Shown one piece after another: positions 8,228-16,297 of a stretch of DNA of 64,000 nucleotides; position 1 is the stretch's first letter; every line of letters begins with the position of its first letter. Source of the DNA: Robertkochia sediminum (GTDB lineage Bacteria > Bacteroidota > Bacteroidia > Flavobacteriales > Flavobacteriaceae); NCBI RefSeq assembly GCF_016786255.1, contig NZ_JADMKT010000062.1, positions 248,001 to 312,000 on the forward strand, written 5' to 3'. Below the pieces are notes generated by a model. The model saw nothing but the letters and a program-made list of their open reading frames with translations. It had not been told where the DNA came from and ran no database searches. The translations under genes and the position numbers were made by a program.

Positions 8228-8911
8228 ATGGCATACATACTAAAGGTCGACAACCTCACGAAATCCTATTCCAGCGGCAACAGGTCGCTTACCGTGCTTA
8301 ACGACGTTTCTTTTGTGATCCCCGAAGGATCGTCCTTTTCGATAGTGGGGCCTTCCGGTTCCGGGAAAACAACCCTACTCGGACTCTGCGCCGGATTAGA
8401 CACCACCGACAGCGGGAGTATTACCCTGTGCGGTACCGAACTAAAGACCTTGAGTGAAGACCAGCGGGCGGTCTTACGCAACCAGAAGGTAGGTTTTGTG
8501 TTCCAGGATTTTCAACTGCTACCAACCCTTACGGCCATTGAAAATGTGGTCGTTCCACTGGAATTACAGGGCGTAAAGAATGCCGATGCTACGGGGCGCG
8601 AGCTTCTGGAAAAAGTAGGCCTTGGAGAGCGTATGCACCACTATCCCAATCAGCTTTCCGGCGGAGAGCAACAGCGGGTAGCCCTGGCGCGGGCATTTTC
8701 GAACAAGCCACAGATCCTCTTTGCCGATGAGCCCACCGGGAACCTGGACGAAGCCACAGGAGAGAAGGTTACCGAACTGCTCTTTAACCTCAATAAAGAA
8801 GCCGGTACTACCCTGGTGATCGTTACCCACGATATGGAATTGGCGAGAATGACCGATCATATGATACGCCTTAAAGGCGGGAAACTCATCGAAAACAAAG
8901 CTGCCCTATGA
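8228..8911 (+). CDS. ybbA: ABC transporter ATPase, YbbA/LolD type
   Basis: A 227-residue ATP-binding subunit of the MacB/LolD/YbbA group. Walker A GPSGSGKTT at 41-49, Q-loop VFQDFQ at 91-96, signature LSGGEQQR at 143-150, Walker B ILFADE at 163-168 with the D-loop GNLD, and the H-loop His in VTHD. The next gene starts inside its stop codon (ATGA), so both are translated together. The partner permease is YbbP-like, and the divergent gene is a TesA-like esterase. The trio probably moves or remodels a lipid or lipoprotein in the envelope; the substrate in any organism is not firmly established. The start codons of the two divergent genes are 35 bases apart, so the promoters overlap. Confidence 0.92.
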   Translation: MAYILKVDNLTKSYSSGNRSLTVLNDVSFVIPEGSSFSIVGPSGSGKTTLLGLCAGLDTTDSGSITLCGTELKTLSEDQRAVLRNQKVGFVFQDFQLLPTLTAIENVVVPLELQGVKNADATGRELLEKVGLGERMHHYPNQLSGGEQQRVALARAFSNKPQILFADEPTGNLDEATGEKVTELLFNLNKEAGTTLVIVTHDMELARMTDHMIRLKGGKLIENKAAL

Positions 8912-11451
8912 GTACTCCACGCACCTCAAAAGCCGGTTTTGGATGGCTGCTAAAAATGGCATGGCGGGATGGCCGTGCCAGCTGGGGACGTATCCTCCTG
9001 TTCATGGCCTCGACCATCCTCGGGATCGCAGCCGTGGTCTCCATACAATCGTTTAGCGACACCTTGAAAGACAATATCGCCCTCCAGTCCAAAGAGCTTA
9101 TGGGGGCCGATTTCACCATTGACACCGATAAGAAGCCCAATGAACGGGTGACCTTTTTAATGGACTCCCTCGGCGGATACGATGCCCGGGAGGTGAGTTT
9201 TGCCTCTATGGCTTCCTTTTCGAATACCGACCAGACGCGATTGGTGCGCGTTCGCGGGATCGAAGGGAACTTTCCCTTCTACGGGAGCCTGGAAACCGAA
9301 CCGGCAACGGCGGCGGCAAACTACCAAAGCAATGGCGGCGCATTGGTTGACGCCACCCTGATGATGCAATTTGGCATCAGTCCCGGAGACACGATCAACC
9401 TCGGAGAGATCAGCCTTCCCGTTCTCGGCGCCCTGGAAAAGGCTCCCGGAAGCACCTCCATGTTCGGAGCCATCGCCCCACCGGTGATCATTCCGCATCA
9501 GTTTATCGGTCCGTCCCAACTCGTACAGCTGGGCAGCCGCGTCGATTACAACTTTTATTTTGAAGATACGACCACCAATCTCGAGCTCCTCGATCAAAAG
9601 GTCGATCCCATACTCGACGATGAGAATGCCGATATGGACACCCATACTTCTACCAGCAGCCGACTGGGAAGGCGGTATGAGAATTTCGGAAAGTTCCTGA
9701 ACCTGGTCGCCTTTATCGCCCTGTTATTAGGGTGTGTGGGTATTGCAAGCTCCATACATATCTACATCAAAGAAAAACTACCTTCGGCAGCCCTGCTCAA
9801 ATGCCTCGGTGCCAGCCGTAAACAAACCTTTATGATCTACCTCCTTCAGATCGCCTTTATGGGACTATTAGGAGGTATTCTCGGGGTGGTCATCGGCCTG
9901 CTCTTACAACAGCTCTTCCCTTATTTCCTGGAAGACCTGTTACCTGTAAGCCTTAGCCTGAGCATCTCGGTACCGGCCGTAGTTAGCGGACTTCTCCTGG
10001 GAGTACTTATGAGCGTGCTTTTCGCCTTGTATCCGCTATTGAGCACCCTGGGGGTTTCTCCCCTGGCGACACTGAGAAAGCAGGACACCCAAAATGCCCT
10101 GCCCAAAAAGTGGGGATGGGGCGTTTTTGCCCTCATCCTGCTCAGTATCTTTTTGATCTCGCTGTGGCTCCTCGATAATGCCAAATATGCCATTTGGTTC
10201 GTAGTAGGTATTGCCATCACCTTTGCCATACTCAGCGGGGTGGCCCACCTCTTTATGCAGGGAATCAAAAAGTTCTTCCCCAAGCATTGGAATTTCGAGG
10301 CGCGACAGAGCCTGCTGAACCTATTTCGTCCGCAAAACCAGACCCTCATCCTTATCCTTGCTATCGGGGTGGGAAGTTTTTTGATCTCTACCCTCTATTT
10401 TACCAAAGACATGCTGTTGCAGGAAGCCACCCTGGCCGACCAACAGGACAATCCGAACATCGTCTTGCTCGATGTGCAAAGTGATCAGCGCGAAGGGGTA
10501 GCACAAACCATTGAGGGGAACGAAATGAACGTGATCAGCGATATTCCCATTGTCACCATGCGGGTGGCCAGTATTAAGGGACGTTCGGTCAATGACCTGC
10601 GTCGCGATACCACCTCCACGATCAACCGCTGGGTGCTGAGTCATGAGTTTCGCACCACCTACCGCGATCATATGGTCAAGTCGGAAACCTTGCTGGAAGG
10701 AGAGTTCATCGACTCTGCATCAAGACAGGGAGTGATCCCCATCTCGGTGAGCGAGAATTTTGCCCGAGACACACAAACCAATGTAGGCGATACTGTAGCC
10801 TTCAATATTCAGGGCGTGGTGATGACCACGGAGGTGAAGAGTATCCGCACCGTAGACTGGAGCCGGATGGAGCCTAATTTTAATATCGTATTCCCGGCCG
10901 GGATCTTAGAGAATGCCCCCCAGTTCAGGGTGTTCACCACCAAGGCCGGAAGTGAAACGGTATCGGCACAATTTCAGCAGCAATTGGTGAAATTGTATCC
11001 CAATATCTCGGTATTAGACTTGCGTCAGCTCCTCAGTATCCTGCAGGACTTGCTGGCCAAGATCTCATGGATCATCAACTTTATAGCCTCCTTCAGCATC
11101 TTTACCGGGATCATTGTATTGTTCGGTGCCATTCGAAGCACGAAGTTCCAGCGTACTAAGGAAAGTGTATTGTTACGCACCTTAGGTGCCAAAGGCAAGC
11201 AGATCACCAAGATCGTCGCTTTGGAATACCTCTACCTGGGCGCTTTGGGAAGCCTGATCGGGATCCTGCTTTCGTTGATCGGTTGCTGGCTATTGGCGTG
11301 GTTTGCTTTTGAAACTACCTTTACCCCTTCGTGGTTCCCGTTCTTGGTGCTCTTCCCGGCGATCACCCTGCTCACCTTATTCATTGGGTGGAGTAACAGC
11401 CGTGGGGTGATCAAGAGTCCGCCGTTGCAGGTGCTTAGGCGGGGGTCGTAA
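8908..11451 (+). CDS. ybbP: FtsX-like ABC permease, YbbP type
   Basis: An 847-residue membrane subunit with the double-FtsX organisation of YbbP: one N-terminal TM helix (about 27-45), a periplasmic domain, a first set of three or four helices (about 265-400), further central helices including a pair before ARQSLLNLFRP, a second periplasmic domain, and a final set of helices from about 715 onward. FtsX motifs include LLKCLGASRKQ and LLRTLGAKGKQ, the cytosolic loops that contact the ATPase. Overlap of four bases with ybbA shows translational coupling. The gene is followed by palindromic repeats and not by a clear terminator. Confidence 0.92.
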   Translation: MSTPRTSKAGFGWLLKMAWRDGRASWGRILLFMASTILGIAAVVSIQSFSDTLKDNIALQSKELMGADFTIDTDKKPNERVTFLMDSLGGYDAREVSFASMASFSNTDQTRLVRVRGIEGNFPFYGSLETEPATAAANYQSNGGALVDATLMMQFGISPGDTINLGEISLPVLGALEKAPGSTSMFGAIAPPVIIPHQFIGPSQLVQLGSRVDYNFYFEDTTTNLELLDQKVDPILDDENADMDTHTSTSSRLGRRYENFGKFLNLVAFIALLLGCVGIASSIHIYIKEKLPSAALLKCLGASRKQTFMIYLLQIAFMGLLGGILGVVIGLLLQQLFPYFLEDLLPVSLSLSISVPAVVSGLLLGVLMSVLFALYPLLSTLGVSPLATLRKQDTQNALPKKWGWGVFALILLSIFLISLWLLDNAKYAIWFVVGIAITFAILSGVAHLFMQGIKKFFPKHWNFEARQSLLNLFRPQNQTLILILAIGVGSFLISTLYFTKDMLLQEATLADQQDNPNIVLLDVQSDQREGVAQTIEGNEMNVISDIPIVTMRVASIKGRSVNDLRRDTTSTINRWVLSHEFRTTYRDHMVKSETLLEGEFIDSASRQGVIPISVSENFARDTQTNVGDTVAFNIQGVVMTTEVKSIRTVDWSRMEPNFNIVFPAGILENAPQFRVFTTKAGSETVSAQFQQQLVKLYPNISVLDLRQLLSILQDLLAKISWIINFIASFSIFTGIIVLFGAIRSTKFQRTKESVLLRTLGAKGKQITKIVALEYLYLGALGSLIGILLSLIGCWLLAWFAFETTFTPSWFPFLVLFPAITLLTLFIGWSNSRGVIKSPPLQVLRRGS

Positions 11452-11475
11452 TATAATAACCTTGTTTCTTAAATT

Positions 11476-11514
11476 ACCTCTCGATACGATCGCTACGCGA
11501 TCACTCGAGGTGAC
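11476..11514 (+). repeat. CTCGATAC palindromic element, copy 1
   Basis: A nested imperfect palindrome: outer arms ACCTC/GAGGT and inner arms GATCGC/GCGATC around the loop TAC. A related element in reverse orientation follows at 11521-11562 (ends GTCAGTTCGAGTGC and TATCGAGAA). Confidence 0.85.
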
Positions 11515-11595
11515 AACCTCGTCAGTTCGAGTGCTGCGACGGAAGGAGCAGTATATCGAGAACGCTTCACCATATAAAAGGATTCCAAAAACCAA

Positions 11596-11674
11596 TACCT
11601 CTCGATACGACCGCTACGCGATCATCATTCCTTCAATATGCAAGCATATTCTCGGTAGACAAGCTCGAGGTGAC
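11596..11674 (+). repeat. CTCGATAC palindromic element, copy 2, interrupted
   Basis: Starts like copy 1 (ACCTCTCGATACGACCGC, TAC, GCGATCA). About 40 bases of unrelated sequence then separate it from the closing CTCGAGGTGAC. It appears to be a copy split by an insertion or a deletion event. Confidence 0.7.
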
Positions 11675-11682
11675 AAACCCGG

Positions 11683-11976
11683 TTATTTATTAAACTTCTT
11701 CTTAGCAAGCTCCGGTAATTTGTCATATTCTTCATTGATAAGGCATTCTTTCTTGGCTCTTGACCATCTCTTAATCATTTTCTCATATTCAAAAGCCTGT
11801 TCAATGTTGGTGAAATCACAATAGAACCTGAGAATAACAGGGCGCCGACTATGAGTATAACTACCTTTAAAGGTTCCGTTATTGTGCTGTTGCATACGTT
11901 GATCAAGATCTGTAGTTACTCCAGTGTAATAACTTCCATCCGCACACTCCAAAATATAAACATAACTGATGCGCAT
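11683..11976 (-). CDS. GIY-YIG nuclease-fold protein
   Basis: A 97-residue protein consisting only of a GIY-YIG domain (YhbQ/UPF0213-like). The motif appears as SYVYILECADGSYYTGVT at residues 4-21, followed by the conserved Arg of TDLDQRMQQH and a later Glu in FEYEKMIKRW. The tail is KKFNK. Stand-alone proteins of this size are common in Bacteroidota, are often present in several copies per genome, and have no settled function; nuclease activity is possible since the key Tyr, Arg and Glu are kept. It lies between palindromic repeat elements on both sides (11476-11674 and 11999-12037). Confidence 0.88.
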   Translation of the reverse strand: MRISYVYILECADGSYYTGVTTDLDQRMQQHNNGTFKGSYTHSRRPVILRFYCDFTNIEQAFEYEKMIKRWSRAKKECLINEEYDKLPELAKKKFNK

Positions 11977-11998
11977 CTTATCGCGTTTTAATATAGAA

Positions 11999-12037
11999 CT
12001 TCGCCCTAAGGGACGTCAGGCTATACCTGATACGAAG
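11999..12037. repeat. Hairpin element beside the GIY-YIG gene
   Basis: Nested inverted repeats: outer CTTCG/CGAAG and inner TCAGG/CCTGA around the loop CTATA, with CCCTAAGGG between them on the left arm. There is no T-run, so it does not look like a simple terminator. Confidence 0.6.
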
Positions 12038-12043
12038 CATAAA

Positions 12044-13090
12044 TCATAAATTGCCATCTTTATTCTTTACTCTTTGTTCTTCCATCTTTGCTCTTTGCTC
12101 CTGCATCTTAGACAGCACCACCCGGTGATGCAAATGCTTCTCACTTTCCGATAAGCCCAAAAACCTCGCGGCATTGAAGTACATGATGTCGCGCTTCTGA
12201 GCTTCGTTGAGCCAGCCGATATTGTAGATCACCCGAAGGTTGTCTTCGATGGTGCCTTCAAAATCGGAACCGAACATAAGCCGATCCCCGAGTCTGCTGG
12301 CATAAAGCATCCTGAGATTGGGTTCCCATACCTCTTTGGGCTGGTATAGGGAGATGGCACTGATATCGCAATACACCCCGGGGTAGTCACGCATGAGGGC
12401 CAGTGCCTGCTGTGAATAGGTGTCGCCGTAGTGCATAAGGTATAGCTTGAGATTGGGATATTTTTCCAGTACCGGCCTGAGCAATTCAGGATCGGCATAA
12501 TCGGGACGGTAATTCGGACGCTCTCTTTCATTCACCTTATTCGGTCCTGCATCGGCATGCACCCCTATGGGTAGTTGTAGCGCTTCTGCCACCGCCCAAT
12601 AGGGATCCAGACGCGGATCGGTAGGTGGAATGCCATAGTAATTGAACAGGGTTTCGCCCATGGCCCTGAGGTTGTGGTTGGCATAGAGCTCCTTAAGCTC
12701 CTCCAGGGTCATAAACTCTTTTTCACAAGGCCAGTCCCGGGCCACCTGCTTACTACACGGAAAGGTGATCCCCGCCCAGATACGCGTATCGGCTTTGGCG
12801 TATTCCTTAGCATATTTCACACTTCCGCCACCAATGGCCAGTACCACCTGGTTGCGATCGAGGGTTTCGATGAGCCAGGCTTCTCTCAGGCTATCCAAAG
12901 TCGCCCCGTTTTGAAGTCCGCCGGGATTGTAGTGTTCACTTTTCGCATCGCCCCGATACAGGTGGAGGTGCACATCGATGACCGGCTGACCGCGCATGAA
13001 CTGTTCAAAGGTTTGTGCATTGACCGTGGGAAGGATGAGTAAGCAGCATGCTGAGAGCAATACCGCTGAGACATTTTTTATTTTTAACAT
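12044..13090 (-). CDS. Exported amidohydrolase-family metal hydrolase (TIM barrel)
   Basis: A 348-residue amidohydrolase (COG2159-like). It has a signal peptide ending at VNAQ (about residue 26), so it acts outside the cytoplasm. The metal-binding H-x-H is in VIDVHLHLYRG. Later ligands are the His in LPIGVHADAGP, the His in LYLMHYGD, and the Asp in MFGSDFEG. The substrate cannot be named. The last 25 or so residues form a charged KMQEQRA / KMEEQRV tail encoded by an intragenic heptamer array, which looks like a recent extension and not part of the enzyme core. The gene is divergent from a ChaN-like gene with 142 bases between starts. Confidence 0.87.
   Translation of the reverse strand: MLKIKNVSAVLLSACCLLILPTVNAQTFEQFMRGQPVIDVHLHLYRGDAKSEHYNPGGLQNGATLDSLREAWLIETLDRNQVVLAIGGGSVKYAKEYAKADTRIWAGITFPCSKQVARDWPCEKEFMTLEELKELYANHNLRAMGETLFNYYGIPPTDPRLDPYWAVAEALQLPIGVHADAGPNKVNERERPNYRPDYADPELLRPVLEKYPNLKLYLMHYGDTYSQQALALMRDYPGVYCDISAISLYQPKEVWEPNLRMLYASRLGDRLMFGSDFEGTIEDNLRVIYNIGWLNEAQKRDIMYFNAARFLGLSESEKHLHHRVVLSKMQEQRAKMEEQRVKNKDGNL
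12056..12109 (-). repeat. Heptamer array forming the C-terminal tail of the amidohydrolase
   Basis: Read on the minus strand, eight units of seven bases of the type AAGAGCA / AAGATGG / AAGAATA. Since 21 bases make seven codons, the array produces a seven-residue peptide repeat. The units match those at 34664-34698, which are intergenic. Confidence 0.85.
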
Positions 13091-13232
13091 ATAAGGAGTT
13101 CCTGGATCGTTAGCTCAAATTACATAATTATGCCATGGCTTTCTCTTAGTGTTCTGTTAAGAGGTAAGTTTCAAGGCGTATCGTTACATTTACTCTAACT
13201 TACTTATATTTATCGGAAAACTATTACATATC

Positions 13233-14084
13233 ATGAAGCACCTTATTCTTTCAACCTTTTTCCTCCTTACTGCCACTACCCTTTTGGCCCAAAAAGAACC
13301 GTATAAAATTTTTGACCAGAATGGGAAGAAGGTGCGATACAAAAAAATGCTTCGTGAAATGGAGAAGTCAGACCTTGTCTTTCTCGGGGAGCTGCACAAC
13401 GACCCTATCGTCCACTGGCTACAACTGGAGATCACAAAAGACCTTAATGAAGACAGGGACCTGGTGCTGGGTGCAGAAATGTTCGAAGCCGACAATCAGG
13501 AAGCTGTAGATCGTTATCTGAAGGGAGAGATCGATCAAAAGGCCCTGGATACCCTGGCCCGACTTTGGCCTAATTATGCCACCGACTACGCCCCCTTACT
13601 GAACTACGCAAAAGACAACGACCTTAAATTTATCGCCACCAATATTCCGCGTCGCTATGCCAATATGGTATACAAAGGCGGATTCGAGGTGCTGGATTCT
13701 CTTAGCGATCAGGAAAAAAGCTGGATGGCACCGCTGCCTATGGCTTTCGAGCCTGAGCTACCCACTTATAAGAAGATCCTCGAGATGATGGGTGGCCACG
13801 GCTCACAGGCCCTGGTGATGGCACAGGCCACTAAAGATGCTACTATGGCGCATTTTATCCTGAACCATATGAAAGACGATGTGCTGTTCATTCACTACAA
13901 CGGCTCTTACCATTCTGATTTTAAAGAGGGCATCGTTTGGTATATCAAGCGGCAAGAGCCGCAAACCAAGGTGATCACCTTTACCACCGTACTTCAGAAA
14001 GACCTGAAAAAGCTCAAGGAAGAACACGAGGGGAAAGCCGATTTTATCCTGGTGGTCGATGAGGATATGACGCGGACGTATTAA
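13233..14084 (+). CDS. ChaN-family (DUF399) exported protein, possible haem binder
   Basis: A 283-residue member of the ChaN family (Tiki/EreA superfamily). Signal peptide MKHLILSTFFLLTATTLLAQ. The hallmark GELHNDPIVH (G-E-x-H) at about residues 49-58 holds the catalytic or metal-type residues. Further conserved blocks are GAEMFEADNQ, NIPRRYANMV, ALVMAQATKDATMA and FIHYNGSYH. ChaN of Campylobacter binds haem and is iron-regulated; here no iron-related gene lies directly beside it. Usual length for the family. It is the first gene in a plus-strand run that also holds a LytTR regulator, but the 38-base gap and different role leave operon status uncertain. Confidence 0.88.
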   Translation: MKHLILSTFFLLTATTLLAQKEPYKIFDQNGKKVRYKKMLREMEKSDLVFLGELHNDPIVHWLQLEITKDLNEDRDLVLGAEMFEADNQEAVDRYLKGEIDQKALDTLARLWPNYATDYAPLLNYAKDNDLKFIATNIPRRYANMVYKGGFEVLDSLSDQEKSWMAPLPMAFEPELPTYKKILEMMGGHGSQALVMAQATKDATMAHFILNHMKDDVLFIHYNGSYHSDFKEGIVWYIKRQEPQTKVITFTTVLQKDLKKLKEEHEGKADFILVVDEDMTRTY

Positions 14085-14122
14085 CAAACTTCTTTGTATT
14101 TTTCTTAAATCAATTCATAAGC

Positions 14123-14935
14123 ATGCAACTCAACCGGTCGATCGCTTTTACCGCTTCCTGGAAATACACCTTCCTGATCGCATTGATCCTGGGAGCGCTC
14201 ATTAGCTTCATCCTGATCTTTTTGCAGCCTTTTGACACCTACCAGCATAACATTTCCAATAAAAACCTGTTGTTGAGCGGTTACGGCCTATGCATTGCCA
14301 TCCCTGTATTACTCATTCATTTCCCTGAACTGTTTTGGTACAGGTCCCAAAGATCAAAGTGGTATCTATTCAATGAACTCCTCATTCTGGCTGTGGGGTT
14401 ACTACTCATCACCGCTCTTTGCTTTGTGTATAACAATGTCGTGATCAACGGGTATCCGGTTACCTGGGCATACTTCTGGGAGTGGCTCATGACTTTTGGG
14501 CTTCCTTTCGTACCCTTTATCATGCCGGTTTGGATCTACCTTAGGTTTAGATTCAGCGGGGTCACCATTGCACAAGACATTGCAGACATGGCTCCTATTA
14601 TCATCGAAGGGGAAAATGTGAACGAGCAATTACAGTTCACCCCGGAACAATTCATATTCGCCCAGGTGCAATCCAACTACGTGGATATCTACCTCCTGAA
14701 TGATCAGAAAAAAGCGGAAAAACACGTACTGAGGAGTACCCTCTCGGCCCTGGTCGACCAGATCCCTCATGCCGAGCAGGTACACCGTTCCTACCTGGTG
14801 AATCCGCAATACATCACTTCCCTGGAGGGCAACACTCGTAAAGGTGCTGCGGTATTACAACACATTGCCGATCCCATTCCCGTTTCTCCAAAACACTTCA
14901 AAGGACTCAAATCCTACCTTCAGGATCGTCCCTGA
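14123..14935 (+). CDS. Membrane-bound LytTR transcription regulator
   Basis: A 270-residue DNA-binding protein with four predicted membrane helices (about 16-36, 49-66, 84-103 and 115-140) and a C-terminal LytTR domain (about 169-266). The LytTR part keeps the aromatic FIFAQVQSNYVDIY strand, the LRSTLSAL helix and VHRSYLVNP. There is no receiver domain, so it is not a response regulator; signals are probably sensed in the membrane. Members of this group are common in Flavobacteriaceae. Targets unknown. It begins 38 bases after the ChaN-like gene and is followed 113 bases later by an S41 protease gene. Confidence 0.9.
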   Translation: MQLNRSIAFTASWKYTFLIALILGALISFILIFLQPFDTYQHNISNKNLLLSGYGLCIAIPVLLIHFPELFWYRSQRSKWYLFNELLILAVGLLLITALCFVYNNVVINGYPVTWAYFWEWLMTFGLPFVPFIMPVWIYLRFRFSGVTIAQDIADMAPIIIEGENVNEQLQFTPEQFIFAQVQSNYVDIYLLNDQKKAEKHVLRSTLSALVDQIPHAEQVHRSYLVNPQYITSLEGNTRKGAAVLQHIADPIPVSPKHFKGLKSYLQDRP

Positions 14936-15048
14936 AACTTCAATTTAGCCCCTGTTCATACGGGTTTATCACGAAATCTTCAATCCGGTCACACTTATTT
15001 TTTCATAAGGAATGAGTGGCATTACTTTGCTTCAAAATCATTCGAATC

Positions 15049-16053
15049 ATGAAAATTATCATCACCATCATCATCAGTTTTTTAAGCCTGTTCGTGCAGG
15101 CTAATGACCCGATCAAAGAACGCAAGCAGTTATTAGACCAGATCTTTGAGATCCTGGAAACCAACATTGCCAATCCGGCCTGGTTGGAAGAAGACGCCTA
15201 TGTGAAATTCAAGAACACCCTTTACAGTGAAAAGGTGTTACACCTAAGCGAGGAAAAATTCATTGCCCTGTTCAAACAGCAACGCCACACGTTGCCCTTT
15301 TCCCATTTTGACCTTAGGTTTCCGCAGGGTGCACCGGGAGGGGAAGCAGACAGCGACCAAACAAATACAGCCGAAAAACAGGAGGTCCTTACCTGGAAGG
15401 CCATCGACGAGCATACGGCCTACCTTGATGTGAATACCTTTGTTACCGATGCGGCGCCCATGATCAAAGCGGTGCAGGAAATTGGCATTGATCGCTACGA
15501 GAACCTCATCATTGACCTTCGTGGCAATGGAGGCGGTTCATTGGATGCTCCCGTGGTACTGGGGCAATTCCTAACAGACAAACCCATGGATGCAGGTGTG
15601 TATCTCACCCGTAAATGGTTTGAGCGGGAGGGCCGACAAGCCACCCATGAAGATATCGCGAAAATGCCCTTTTTGCAGGATATGACCTATCAGGGTATCG
15701 GAAAGATGTTTGCTGAAGAAGCCGCTTTTCGCATGGTACTCCCGGGTCATAACCGTCCCATATTCAAAGGAAAAGTATACGTGCTCATTGACGGTGCCAC
15801 GGGAAGTGCCTGTGAGCCACTGGTAGACCTGTTCAAAAAAGAAAAGATCGGCACCCTGGTGGGAGAGAAGACGTTTGGAGGGATGCTGAGCGGAAAGACC
15901 TTCCCCCTAAATGAGAAGATCAAGGTGTTCTTACCCATAGCCGATTTTCAAACGGCTACCGGAGAGCGCATCGATAAGGTAGGGGTGTCGCCGGATATCC
16001 GTGTACTTGCAGATGACGCTTTGGACTATGTTCTGGAAAACCTGATCAAATAA
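15049..16053 (+). CDS. Exported S41-family peptidase
   Basis: A 334-residue serine peptidase of the tail-specific protease (S41) fold. The ATG at 15049 starts a signal peptide (MKIIITIIISFLSLFVQA); a GTG at 15016 would add 11 residues before it. The fold signature is LIIDLRGNGGGSLDAP, followed by VYVLIDGATGSACEPL, where the Ser of SACE is the likely nucleophile, and VGEKTFGGMLSGK. There is no PDZ domain, unlike the CtpA-type gene at 47980. This PDZ-less type is related to tricorn-like and retinol-binding-like S41 proteins. Substrate unknown. A strong terminator follows. Confidence 0.88.
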   Translation: MKIIITIIISFLSLFVQANDPIKERKQLLDQIFEILETNIANPAWLEEDAYVKFKNTLYSEKVLHLSEEKFIALFKQQRHTLPFSHFDLRFPQGAPGGEADSDQTNTAEKQEVLTWKAIDEHTAYLDVNTFVTDAAPMIKAVQEIGIDRYENLIIDLRGNGGGSLDAPVVLGQFLTDKPMDAGVYLTRKWFEREGRQATHEDIAKMPFLQDMTYQGIGKMFAEEAAFRMVLPGHNRPIFKGKVYVLIDGATGSACEPLVDLFKKEKIGTLVGEKTFGGMLSGKTFPLNEKIKVFLPIADFQTATGERIDKVGVSPDIRVLADDALDYVLENLIK

Positions 16054-16093
16054 GATAAATAGCGACTAAAAACCATACGTTGAATTGGTTCGC

Positions 16094-16141
16094 GAGCGTC
16101 CCGGAAGATGATTGATGTTGTCTTTGGGGCGCTCTTTTTTT
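16094..16141 (+). terminator. Rho-independent terminator after the S41 gene
   Basis: GAGCGTCCC pairs with GGGGCGCTC (one G-T pair), with a 23-base loop and eight T residues after it, 40 bases past the stop codon. Confidence 0.75.
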
Positions 16142-16150
16142 GTCTTAAGG

Positions 16151-16297
16151 CTAAAGATCCCTACCCGTCCACACCAGATACCCGATGATCACGAATCCTA
16201 AAGCGGTTAATCCCGGCGCCGAGATGCGGTTGATCACAGCAAGAATAAACAGCCAGAGGGCCAAAAAGAATAACACAATTGCCAGTGCCTTTCGCAT
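16151..16297 (-). CDS. Small two-helix membrane protein (48 residues)
   Basis: An open reading frame of 48 codons with an ATG start. It reads MRKALAIVLFFLALWLF, a short polar turn with NRISAPG, then GFVIIGYLVW and a charged end TGRDL. Two membrane helices are predicted (about 4-22 and 28-45) with positive charges on both ends, which suits a hairpin with both termini inside. The sequence has the look of a real small membrane protein: clean hydrophobic segments, no rare codons and its own spacer on both sides. It lies convergent with the S41 gene just after the terminator. Function unknown. Confidence 0.6.
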   Translation of the reverse strand: MRKALAIVLFFLALWLFILAVINRISAPGLTALGFVIIGYLVWTGRDL

